64,000 nucleotides of DNA from Sarcocystis neurona (taxonomy: Eukaryota; Apicomplexa; Conoidasida; Eucoccidiorida; Sarcocystidae), in the NCBI GenBank assembly GCA_000727475.1, contig KL647290.1:2318269-2382268 (forward strand), read 5' to 3'. The notes under the pieces are model-generated. The model worked only from the letters and a program-made list of their open reading frames with translations. It did not search any database and was not told the origin of the DNA. This document shows, one piece after another, positions 11,801-22,985 of this stretch. Each line of letters starts with the position of its first letter. The stretch's first letter is position 1. The translations under genes and the position numbers were made by a program.

Positions 11801-14800
11801 AAGCACCGCGGTGCTGCTGCACTAGCTGCCGGGAGCGGTTCTACTCTGCAGGGCGGGTCTCCTGTTTACATCTGCATGTACTTCTCCACAGGGTGCCACC
11901 CCGTGGGTGCGCTCCTGTTGTGACGACTGCCCGCGAGCTGGGCTTTCCAGAAGCCACGCTGCTGACCCTGCGGCGGCTGCTGCTTTGCACGCGCTGCACG
12001 TCACTATTCTCTGTCTCCGGTGCTCTTGCTGCTGCTGCTGCGTGCTTAGAAAAGCGAGCACCCCGTGAAGAAGAGGCTACCTTTCTCTTCGCACCAGCAA
12101 CCGCTGCTGCAGCTGCGTCGGCTGCTTTTCCCAGCGGTGTACTTGCTGCTCCTGTTGCTTGCGTGCGTCTTCACAAGGAGAAATGCTTTTTTTCCTAACG
12201 CGCTGTGCCGCGTACACAGGCGCCTCTCTGCTGCCGCGTTGCTGCCTCTGCTGCTACGTTGTGGGCAGGACTGCGCAGAAGCAGGAGCCGCAGACTGACG
12301 TTCTGCTGCATGCACTGGCGATGGGTGCAGATGAAGCCTACCTCTACACCACCAGTGTGTAGTATACTCTTCGTATAGTCAAAAGTCTCGCACTGGACAG
12401 ATGCAGATAGACGAATCTGTACACCCGCAGGGGAGCCTCGCTGCTTGCAGAGAATAAGAGTCATAGGCGTACGGACAAATGCCAGCGGAAGTGCTCGTGC
12501 AGAGTCACATGGAAAGGCTGGTTCTGATGTATACATGCAAGCGCAGCAACACGTAGAAATACTTCCGACTGCTCTGCTGTGTTTTCTCTTCCTCTCTCCC
12601 GGATGGAAACAGAGTTACGGGTACACGGCAAAGAGTCAAGTAAAGCAGCATTACGCTCGCACGATACTTGGACATAAACGGTGCACGTATACAGAGTCGC
12701 ACACGTACGTCTGCACACACGCACATATACGTGTATATCTTGTACGCATAGATATTCATATATAGTATGTGGATATAAATGCATCCATATATTATGCAGA
12801 GAAATCTACGTGTGTGAGCACTCCAGCGTGCATACACACACCTAAATGTATTTGTATATATATATATATTTATGTATTTGCTATACACCTATGTACATGT
12901 ATATATACATGTCTATACATATATATATATATATATATACACGTTGAGGTGCACAGTCATCTATACAGCCGCGTGGTTCCACTTTGGTGTGAGCGTGTGC
13001 AAATATACATATATATTGCCTCCTCTATAGACCGGGTCCGTGTCACCGCATACGAATGTCCATATATAATTTCACAGCTCGAGGCAGACGGAAGAAAGTG
13101 CATCAGGGCTGCACTACTGCAGCTGTGCACGCAGTTGTGCGTTTGTATATCCTAGACTTCGGCACACAGGTATACACACGCACGTACGCACAGGTGTACA
13201 TACACACAACCAGCAGATATGTACACATGTATGGATGTGTACGCCTACGCAGTCGCTTTTTTCCGTTTTCATTTGTTTCGTTAAATACAGCGTATCAAGT
13301 ACTGCCGATGCTGCTTCCTTCGCTACGCCCTGGATGCTTTGATTATTGATAGTATTGTTGCTGTTCTCTTGTGCCCCCGCTGTTGAGAGTGCTCTTGCTC
13401 TCCTGCCCCTGCTCCTGGCGGCATTCAATCGCCGTCGTATGTTTTTTCGCCCTACAACATCTTGTGCTGGTGCTTCTTTCGCCCCCGTGTCTTTGCTGCT
13501 GCTTCTCCACCTCTGCTACGCCTGCACCTCGTGTGTTGCTGGTGTGGCGTGCGTGCCGTTTTCCTCCCTGTTGCAGCATACGCGACTGACTTGGAACTGC
13601 AGCCGCTTGCTGTAGCAAAAACCCTGCGACGGGTGGTGCAGCAGCAGCAGCCTGCTCTGGTGCTGCTAGGCAAACAGGTGTGCCACCACTGGGTAATCTA
13701 AAGAGCAGCCAGAGTAGCGCTCGCAGCACCACGTGCAGTGGCACCAGTACCAACACTCCACAGGCAAATGCCGGAACACATCGACAAACGCAACAGCTGT
13801 CGCAGCAGAACCAGCACCGGCTCCACAAGCACCAGCACCAGCTAAATAAGCAACAGGAGTAGCTCAAGAAAAAGCAACAAAAGCAGTCTCGAAGAAGCAG
13901 GGGCAGCAGCGTAGGCCCTGGCAACGCGTGGTCGGTACCAAAGGCACGAAGCACGTCCTGCCAAGACGTGGTAACAGCAAGACCTCCTGGTAATCACCAG
14001 AGAGCCACGGGCTGGCTGGTGCTCTGCTGGCGAGTTTATCTGGAACCTTCTACTCCACGCGAAACCACGCAAGGTTGCACTGTGTACGCACAAAACGCGC
14101 TGGCGTATATTGTCCCAACCGTTCAGCTGCAATCGTCCACACGACGCCTCGTACGACCCGAGCGTCACTGAAGAGGCCCGCAGGTGACTGTGCGCCGTCG
14201 AAACGTGCAGAAGAGCAAATATACGTTTGTATTGATGAAATCACTGACAGAACTCTACGTAGGTAGTACTACTCTTTGTGCTCCATTTATTATTAGTAAA
14301 GAAATGCAGCATCTGTGCTGTCCCAGCTGACCGGCGACACGTACGACTAGGCTCACACCACCTGTGTACACTACTTTACGTTTGTGGTCTATTCCGCCGC
14401 TCTAAAAACCCACACATATGTACGCGCGTACACATATAGACGCGCAGAACACTTTTTCGACTAAGGGAAGCCCACACGTGTGCCAGCGCGTACACAAAGA
14501 GATGCGCAGCTGCTTGTCGACCGAAGGAAAGCCCCTGGGGCAACGAACTTTTGGCAGTGTGGGTTTCTCCACTCGACGATGCGTCGACGCACGCCTGTGT
14601 GGCCGGACGTGCCCTTGGTGCCGACAGACGCAACGTGGTGGTGCACGGTGCCTACCCGAGACGTGCGTCTCCTGTTCGCACGCCTGCGCAGCACACATTT
14701 TCTTGGCGAGGAACACATGTATCTGACTGGATCCTATAGGTGCAACTGATGTGTCTGCGTGCTTCTTGGTGTCTGTGAAAGTATCTTGACTTAGCATTGA

Positions 14801-17800
14801 AACACACAGGCAGGTCGGCAGCTGCGTCCTCTTGGCCGTCTATGTAACCCGCCTTCCGAAGTCTCTTTGTGTGTGAGCGTGAATACGAAGACGGCTACCT
14901 ACACAGCTTGCCCAGATATGTAGTTACGAAGAGTGATACACGAAGGAACCACACGTCTCGCGTGCGTCCAGATACGAGACCCGAGTGTGTGGCAAGTGTA
15001 AAAAAACTCCGTACCCTTTGATTCTCAGGGCGCCAAGCCTTGTGCTTCTCGTGTCCAGTTGGTAAGCCACCTGGAAACATCCATACAGAAGGCTACCTGC
15101 TTCGTGGTACTGACAAACGTCTGTGTGTGTCTCCTCTCTGCAGACGCACCATCGGCGTTTGTGTGTAGAAGTTTGACTTGCAGAGCTACGCAGAAGGAGA
15201 CAGAAACGGACGAAGTTAGAGAAAAGCAGAAGAAGCAGCGTACAGGTGTAAAGGGGTCGGGACTGGCTACCACAAGAAAGAGAGTAGAAATACGAAAGGG
15301 TGGGGAGAGGTATCATAGAGGTTGGAAGAGGCCACGGAGAACCCTGTACAACAGATGGTTGTGTGAGTGTGTACATGTTGTGGGGACGGGGCGAAGGTGT
15401 GTGCGGTATTCGTTTTTACGGCAGGTATCCGCACACTTTATTTGTTGTCGTCCCTACCACAGCGGGCATGAAACAAGTAAGCAGAAGAGATGCGGACCCT
15501 GTAACTCGCTAGCTGCAGGTGTCATCTTTGCACAAATATTTATGTAGAAACAGCAGGAGTCTCGCGGATACGGGTGCTCATTTGTACAAACGCAGCGCAT
15601 ACGTGTAAGTGGGGAGATGTGTCTGTCTCGAAAGTCGCTGCTATTTGGGAAAAACACACGAACAGCTTCGTACACTTCGACTTCACGCGTATCTCTTTTT
15701 GGCTATTTCCACACAAATTTTTAGATGCTCACCACGTGTACTTTTATGTATGTTACTTGGTAGGTATGGGTGTAGAGGCAGGTTCAAGTGAGTCTAGCGG
15801 CAAAGTTCGGTAGACGCGGGCCTCTCTGCGTGTTTGTCCGCAAGCGATTTACGAATACAAGCAAAGTGTAAGGAGATTTGGAGACCACTGTTACTGCAGC
15901 TTCTTATCCTACACACTCGTGCGCTGCCCTACGCTGGATAGTTTCGTGAGTTCCAAAGAACTGTCAGGTTACTACATAAATCCAAATAAACGCGTGTGTG
16001 ACTGAAAAGGCCGCGGTACAGATCGTGTCTCACACAAACAGAGAATTAGGCAGACACTTGCACGGGCTTTCAGGATACAGAAGGACCTGCGGTTACTCAA
16101 GTGAGTGCTTTTGTTTGGACATTCGCTTGGGTAGAATATGGAAGACAGTGTCGCGGCTGCGCACCAGTGTACATTTGTACAATAAAGCGTGCCAAGCAAC
16201 GTCTCGCAAGCTTGCAACAGGACCACTGCTCGTTTGTTCCCAATGTCTACCGTGCCTCGTTCGAAGAAGCTTCCTTCTGCTCTTCTTCCTTTCCCCTCTG
16301 TTTTAGCTGGCTCCAGCGTCCTGATGCTCCCTTTGCCCGTGTATCGCTCTTTGCCGTGGGGCTGCTGGTTCTCGACTTGTCACACTGTTGTTGTTGCTGG
16401 CGCGTATGCTACTCGTTCTGTGGCCGCTGGAACGTGGCAGTGAGATGGCTCTTGGGTCTGCTATTTCCATAATGGTCGTGCTGCTCGCACTGTGAGTCCT
16501 TCCTCGGCGTCGATGGGAGTGCCCTTGTTGTGTTTGCTGCTGCTGCATTTTTATTGCTATGGGTTCTCCACCCACTGCTGCTGCTAATGCGAGGGCTGTT
16601 GGTGCTGTCGTTGCAGTCGATAGATGGGGACAACCAGCAGGTACCCCAGCTGTTGGCAGGCTTGCTGCAGTGGCCGCAAGCGACGTGTGCCAGCAGCGTT
16701 GAGGTGACCAGAGAGGGAGAACGTGAGGAGCGTGAGCGTGCACTTCCTGATGCTGCTCCTCGCACTGCTGCTGCTTCTTCTTTTTCTGGTGTGGCTAGTG
16801 GTGCTCACGAGTTGTCTGCTGCTGGCGGTGGAAGAGGCACATTACGAGTGCAACGTCAGATTGACTGTGGCGTGCAGCTGGTAAGCTTCTGCGGTCAGAC
16901 CAACGCACGATCGCTGCGGGCGTGATAGTAAGCGACTGATGCACAAACACACACAGCTGTAGATGAATGATACTCCTCCACGCTATGTGCAAAAATGTGT
17001 TAACAGGTGCAAGGTGTAGAAGCACAGGTAAAATTTAGGCACATGTGATGAAAACCCGTGTTTACAATGTGCGTATACATCTAGTGCTTTATGGGCCTGT
17101 GTACACAGACAGAGCAAACTAGAGAAAGTTGTAGTTTTTTGGGGGGAATGATGACGGCCGCAATACAGAAGTCTGAGGCAGCAGCTTGACCCTGTCAATC
17201 CGTACAACGTGCTTAAATGTGGGGAAGCAGATGTCCGTGATAACGTTGAGGAGAAACTAGTGAAAATTGCTGCCTTCGGGTGGAGTATACGCTGCCATCC
17301 TCCAAGCGGCAGCTGCAATGCCGAAGTAGGCTGCGGCGCCAAGACGAAGTGGGGTAGCCGTGCACAAGGCCATTCACCAAGCACAGCATTACGCCCTGTA
17401 GGACGAGGAACTTTAACCGAGTTGACAGAGACTGCTACGAGACGACGAGGCGCCATTAGCAGGACAGCCGCAGTAGCACACCACATTCACCTGAAGCAGC
17501 ACGCAGCCGCGGTAGCTGAGACCCGCAGCACGGGCAGCTGTCACCCCACCATATTGGGCAGGGATAACTCGAGAAATGCGCTTCGCGTGCTGCACGGGAA
17601 ACGACAACCGAGGTCTCCTTGCCTAGGCTCGTACACTTGTGCCGGGCTGCCGCATTTGTGTTGCTGCGGCTGGCGCCACTGTCAACAGTTGTGCTGGTAG
17701 TGGCAGTCTTGTGCTGCTGGTAGTGGGAGAGGCGCTGCTGTTGTTGCGTGTGACAGCGATTCCTTTTTCTGTCCATCTGCTACTCTTGCAGAAGGCGCTG

Positions 17801-20800
17801 CTGTACGTGCTGTTGGTGTTGCCGGTGCTGCTGCAGGTGGAAATGCCGCTGCCAGCGGTGGTCAGTTGCGACTTGCGTTTGAATGTCCCCCGACACGTGA
17901 CGTTACCCAATTTGATGAAAGCGAAGAAGAAGAAGAAGATATATACAGCAGAGGCCCTCGCGACTTTGCAGCCTTTGAGTAGGTTACTTAGTTCGCACTT
18001 CTCCTGCGTGACAACCTCACAGGGGAAAGTGTGTACACGCAGTAAACAGCAGCACTTGGGACCCGGTCGCAACAACAGTTACTCAAGTTTGCAGAAGGGA
18101 CAGCATGAGGAGAGCAGCAGCACAGCCCAAATGTGCAACTGCAACACACAATAACGCAGTGAATACGTAATCATCAGTCCAAAACACCCACTTGCGCCTT
18201 CGATACGCACAGCCGCACGTGACTGGCGTTCTGTTCGACGCCAACAGCCTTTTCCGCTCGGGATACTTGGCGGCGTTGAGACACATAACTGCTGCTGGTT
18301 CTGCCATCGCTGCGCTGCTGCCACTGCACCTCTTCTGGCTCTACTCTGAATGTGCTCTGGTGCTATTGCCGTCCCTGTGGCAGTCATTTCTCAGCTGCAG
18401 TTGCCGCCCCTCTGCTTTGTCTGCCGTGTGTAGCAATTGGTGCCGCTGTCGCTGATTGCTGACTTCATATATGTATCTGTGGGTATCGCTGAGGATGCGC
18501 GTGAGCTTGCGGCGTAGCGAGCCGCTGCATTGGTGCCGGCGAAAAAGCGCGCTGCTGGTGTCCCCAGCTATTCACAGTCGCGCAAGTTCCTATTCTACGA
18601 AAGACTCGAGCACCTACACTTGCCACGGCTGCTGTCCTTGACTCCTGTTATCGTACGTAATAAATCCACATACAATAGACAAGCAGACACCTTTCAAGGA
18701 CACAAGGTCCGCACTTTCTAGCTTTCTCGCTTTCTCACACGATTTAGCACTCTTACGAGTTGGCCACAGGAAACAGATAAACGGCGCGCCTGCTGCTTCC
18801 TATCCCGCCGTGGGGGGCGTCGCGGGCTGCAGCGGCGACAGGAGCGTATTACCAATGTTCTCGTTGCTAGAGTTGGAGCTTTCTGGTGCTGCTGCTGCTC
18901 CTCATTGCCAGTTTTAGCTGCTACAGTCCACCTGCTGGGTGCGCGCGAGGTAGCAAGACTACGCTACCGTGTAGTGTAGCGACACGAAACACAAGGAAGG
19001 TGTAAGTGTGTGCGCCGTGTTACAGTGCGGTCGTGCAGTTGTACGCGGGGGTGACAGTGACACCTGCTGCCGTTGGTGACGCTGTTTCAAGGGCGTGCTT
19101 TCACATCCGAAGGTATCATTACTGCGGAGTGAGACTTAGCGTCCTGCTGGTGCAGCTGGTCTAAGTGTGTGTGATATAATGCTGGACCCTGGTACGAAAA
19201 GGTCACACAGAACCTGAGGTCTGGATGGAAACGCTGCAGCGTCTGACTCCTCACACAAATTAGAACCACAGAGGGGCGTACCTCTGATTCGGTGTAACCG
19301 CGCGAGACAACCGCGTGGTTCTTCTACGCAAGAGGCATCGGCTGCCGTTGCCTTCGCTACCTCAAGGGCGCAGCTTTTCGGATGGACTCTGTGCATGAAT
19401 TGCAGGTGCAGCAGATCTAGAGCCCCGCTGCAAAATCCTAAGGCAAGCTCCCTCCGTATTCCTCCTACCTCTGCTCCTGAGAAAGAGGGAGTATGCAACT
19501 ATGTATCTACATATAGAGATAGTCTGGGATGTGCAAGACGTGCACGAATGTCTTCCCCGGCGAGAACGGACCCGTGCACTCTCACGACAAGTTCACAAGA
19601 GAGGCTAAAAGGCTCACAGACCCCGCGTTGTGATCCTGCATTATCAGTCACGCAGGACTCTGTTTGGACGTGCAGAACGTACACGCATACGTAGAGTGCG
19701 GCGGTACCCTAGCAATATTGAAGACATTGCGAGTGCGCTGCTGTGCCTGTTCAGCATTTGTCGTGTAGGAGGTGGATGTTCGCAATCTTTCTATTCAGCA
19801 AGAATGTCCGACAAAAGCGTGGTCAGAGCCGCCATCAGCTGAACAAACAATCAGGGAGACACAAACGACCGCACCCAAAAAGGCAGATGTTCACTTAGCG
19901 AAGTAGCAGCGTATCACAGGCGCCACTTGTCCTCGCCCTAGACTCGATACTCGGGAAACAAGCAGCTCCCTTGGGCAGATCCAGACGACCCTAGCAGTGC
20001 GGTGTCTCAGACAGGTGCATGTCTACCTGAGGGGATAAAAGAATGATAATACGTACATTCCACACTTCGGCTTCCCCACTGACTAGAGGTTTCTGCGAAT
20101 AAATCCGCTGCAAGCCTCTTTTCGTAGGGAATGTCTGTCCATGACGCGATGGAGCAGATTTTCCAACTTAACACAGTACCTACGGGTCTCCACAACTGTC
20201 TTCCATATATATCTACAGATGTTAGTGGATGTTTGTGAAGAGCGTGTGCCATGTCTGTGAGACCGCTCGTACCACACCTATGAACGACACTGCCCGATCA
20301 CGGGCACACAACGTGCGGGCAGGCGGCCGCGTAGCTACGAGAAAAAACAAGCCTTACTTGGGTCAAGGCAAGCAGTTCAAGCAGTTTCGTTGTCGTGTAC
20401 GTTTCCAAAGGCGCAACACCTTCAGGTGGCATGACGTCGCACCCTGGTCCTTGCACGTTTCCATGCGGTTGATCAACTGCTGAGACGCGTTCGACCTTGG
20501 CACGTTGGTGCAAAAACTGCCCAAATACTGTACTTACGTGCTGGCGCCCCAGCCGTAGATCGATGCGTAGAGCCTGATAGTCCTTGCGTGGTATGAGGGC
20601 TAGCCCACTCGAACGCATGCACAGGCACCTACACGTATATGCATCTCATGTGAACTCCTGTGCAAAATGCGTACAACAGAGCACACTGGCCGCTTTTCAC
20701 ATCCATTTGTGCCCTCTGAAATCACGATGAAGTTTCTTCATGTAGAACTCGTTCAGGGGGAAGTGAAACGTCGTGGTGAAAGGCTTTCGCGAAAGGGATA

Positions 20801-21035
20801 ATGCAGGGCAGCTGAAGTCTTTGCCACTCTAAGCCGGAAGTTGCTGCGCCATGAGTGTAGAGCTTTGTGTCATATGTTTGTTACGGGACCTGCTATTGTT
20901 GCTGCTGTTGCTTCTTTGCTGATGCTCTGCAGTGTCGAGCAATCGCCGTCTCGTACGCGAAAGTGTTATCGAGTGAAGAATGTGGACGAGCTGATTCAGA
21001 AATTGCAACACGAAGCCAAAGTGTTGAAAACTTGA
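8896..21035 (+). CDS. ETFB: Electron transfer flavoprotein beta subunit (multi-exon)
   Basis: ETF-beta pairs with ETF-alpha in the mitochondrial matrix and passes electrons from acyl-CoA and related dehydrogenases to ETF-ubiquinone oxidoreductase. Family sequence appears in order across at least seven exons. E1 8896-9036: VKRTVDAAVK, then LKHAMNPFCEVALEE. E2 about 11701-11787, borders unsure: EKKVMIQVV. E3 about 12279-12354: HALAMGADEAYLY. E4 13577-13677: LAVAKTLRRVV, ALVLLGKQ. E5 16617-16880: DNQQVPQLLAGLLQWPQATC and RVQRQIDCG. E6 17837 to about 17978-17982: PLPAVVSCDLRLNVPR, TLPNLMKAKKKKK. E7 20933-21035: SRTRKCYRVKNVDELIQKL and the stop. Phases agree at E3/E4, E4/E5 and E5/E6; E6/E7 needs a weak donor or a missed short exon. 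The E5/E6 junction rebuilds the ETF-beta signature region. Estimated length is about 300 residues against about 255 for human; much of the excess is a low-complexity insertion in E5. Confidence 0.88.
9037..11690 (+). other. ETFB intron 1, triplet-repeat rich
   Basis: Starts with a good donor after GAAGAG (GTATGC). CAG-rich to 9.5 kb and CTG-rich from about 9.7 kb. Its long open frames are repeat artefacts. E1 reading through the donor would give an Ala/Gln-rich tail before a stop, so an alternative longer exon 1 is possible. Confidence 0.6.
12355..13576 (+). other. ETFB intron 3 with AT microsatellite
   Basis: Bounded by ACCACCA/GTGTGT and CCCTGTTGCAG/CATACG. The phases match (one base carried over). 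Between about 12.72 and 13.02 kb it contains TATATA and ACATAT runs like those seen elsewhere in the window. Confidence 0.65.
13678..16616 (+). other. ETFB intron 4, long and mostly non-repetitive
   Basis: Runs from AAACAG/GTGTGC to GTCGTTGCAG/TCGATA, phase 0 on both sides. Open frames up to about 160 codons (for example 15059-15547 plus) have no recognisable content. I see no separate gene in it. Confidence 0.6.
16881..17836 (+). other. ETFB intron 5
   Basis: Donor CAGCTG/GTAAGC, acceptor GCTGCTGCAG/GTGGAA, phase 0. Open frames exist on both strands (plus 17209-17700, minus 16983-17486), but neither shows known sequence. Confidence 0.6.
20083..20618 (-). CDS. Two-exon minus-strand gene fragment, unknown function, inside ETFB intron 6
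   Basis: Two minus-strand exons join in phase 0: 20358-20618 (left border uncertain, begins around IPRKDYQALRIDLRLGRQH) and 20083-20277, ending NLLHRVMDRHSLRKEA and a stop after IRRNL. The donor between them is CAA/GTAAGG and the acceptor TTCATAG/GTGTGG. Composition is mixed and helical, unlike the opposite strand. No family was recognised. A strong-looking additional donor (GTAAGTAC) near 20540 hints at a further 42-base in-frame intron. If real, the gene is antisense and nested within the last ETFB intron. Upstream exons were not found. Confidence 0.4.
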
Positions 21036-22985
21036 AGGGAACTAAGTGATGCACTTCTGGTGCTGGTTTTCCTTGGAGAGAACAACACAGCCGACGCCCC
21101 GTCGAAGTAGAAATTTGGGCGGTCACTTCGGGATCCTGTTTCGTCTTTGCCCCCCTCCTTATCTGCGCAGCGCAGCCAGCCTTCTTTCTTCACTTGTGGT
21201 CTGTCACAGAAGGAGCGGTATCACAAGCAACAAAGGTGTGACATCACCAATAGCCTTATATGCAGCTGCCAGACTGCAGCTGTACTACCATTAAAAAGGG
21301 TGTTAGGCGTGGCAGCACGAATCATGCTGGCTATGTGAGTGCACGCATGTCGGTGTCTCATATTCGTCATATGGCCCAGGTGTTGCAAAACGGGAACACG
21401 GGCTCCAAAAGGGAAAACAGCTAAGAGACATGCGTCAAGTAACGTATGCGTAAATGAGGTGGATACCTTTGTACATCGACCCCTACGCACAACGGTGTCC
21501 TAGGGATTTCACAGCAGCCCTTCTTATAAGAACTGAAATTTAGATTCCTAAGTTTAAAACCGTGTGGCTCCAGGCGACGGTACGTTACCCCCTTATTTAT
21601 TACACAATTATTCAGCTAGGTGAGTTCAAAATTTTGCAGACTGTACGCCTGAATACTTGCGTCTGACACAATGAACTAGCACACGGCATGCATTTATGTG
21701 CATTCGTGTGCACGTAGACTTTTCCGTACTACAACGTTTGTATGAATGCCTAGCCGATGCAAGTGTCTTCGCACACGCTGTTGGACAGCCGATGGCGAAA
21801 GCATACTCATGACTACACGCGCACACGCATCAGTAGCTGCACTGCGCTAATTAGTATGTTCCGCTTCTTCTTCGGTCCATGCCACAGGTGGCATTGTTTG
21901 CCGCGCTTGTCTTTCTGTGAGGAGATTCAGCGTCTTCGTAATGAGGGTACGAGGGACAAATTCGTTGGACAGCGTTGCAGATCTACTGGTGTTCACCACG
22001 TTTTCCGTGTAGACTCTAGCAATTTTTGATCTGCCGCGCCTGCGTTTGAGCTGTCGAGCGTCACCTTGTGCTTTGGAGAGTGGTGTTCAGTGCATAACAA
22101 ACACACTCAGGCAGTGGCGCAGGAGCCACGGCAAAGCTCTGCACACATAATTGCCTATTTGAGTCTTTATGTACCGCGTATCTTTCATGCGGCTCGAGTG
22201 CCTAATCGAGACCCATAGCAAGTCTGTAGCAGGGGCACGCGCGCATTGTTTACATCTGCAGGGCTTGGTATTGGCGCTTCCACGTACACCGTGGCTGCGT
22301 ACGTGTGCGCGACTGCAGTCTTGAAAGCACACGTTTATATGAATTTAGATTGAGTTTTACGTCAGCGTGCAAAGCTACTCAAAAGGATGGGTAGGTTGCA
22401 AACCGCAGGGTTTGCAGGCAGTTTATTTCATTATACTTTGTCAAAACAGAGGCTCACCGTCGTGGTCGAGACGGACCTACAGTGCGTTTCTGGAGGTACC
22501 TGTACCGTCGTCGCATACACTTGTACACTCACCAGCACACAGCAGTGACGTAGCGACGGTCCAGCACCGGGAGGGTCATTTTTGCGACGTGACGGTCTGG
22601 TTCCGGCGGGTTTCGTCTGCACCGGCTCCCGCAACAGCCGATCCGTCAGTAGATTATTCGACAGTGTATTTGTTCCTGATTTAATGCGTCAGTCCAAGGG
22701 ACGTCGTAGTCTTCTGCCTTTGAAATTTACCTTTTGTAATATAAAGATAGAAGAGACGTAGTAGGGATGATCTGTCGCTTCTGCTTCGCAAGTTGACATT
22801 TCGGCACATTATCGGGTTAAGGGCGCCATCTCTTTGTATCCGCGCCATCCGCTACAACGTTCAGTCGTTCTTGTAGTTTGTCGGCAGGTAGTTTGTCCCC
22901 ATTATTTGTTTCTCTACATATCAGGTCCAGAGAAACATTGTTTCGCGCGTCTTCGTCGACAGTGCGAAAGTGATGCGTCGAGACG
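21036..22985. other. Gene-poor stretch
   Basis: No supported gene. A plus-strand open frame at 22367-22684 (105 codons) lies just upstream of the repeat-protein gene and might be a leader exon, but it has no conserved feature. No notable repeats. Confidence 0.4.

Noticed and set aside
11434..12198. Plus-strand open frame of 254 codons
   Set aside because: Most of it is CTG-derived Leu/Cys/Ala sequence; only a short segment around 11.70 kb matches ETF-beta, and that is assigned as an ETFB exon.
15059..15547. 162-codon plus-strand open frame
   Set aside because: Lies in ETFB intron 4, has no conserved segment, start context or splice logic; judged chance.
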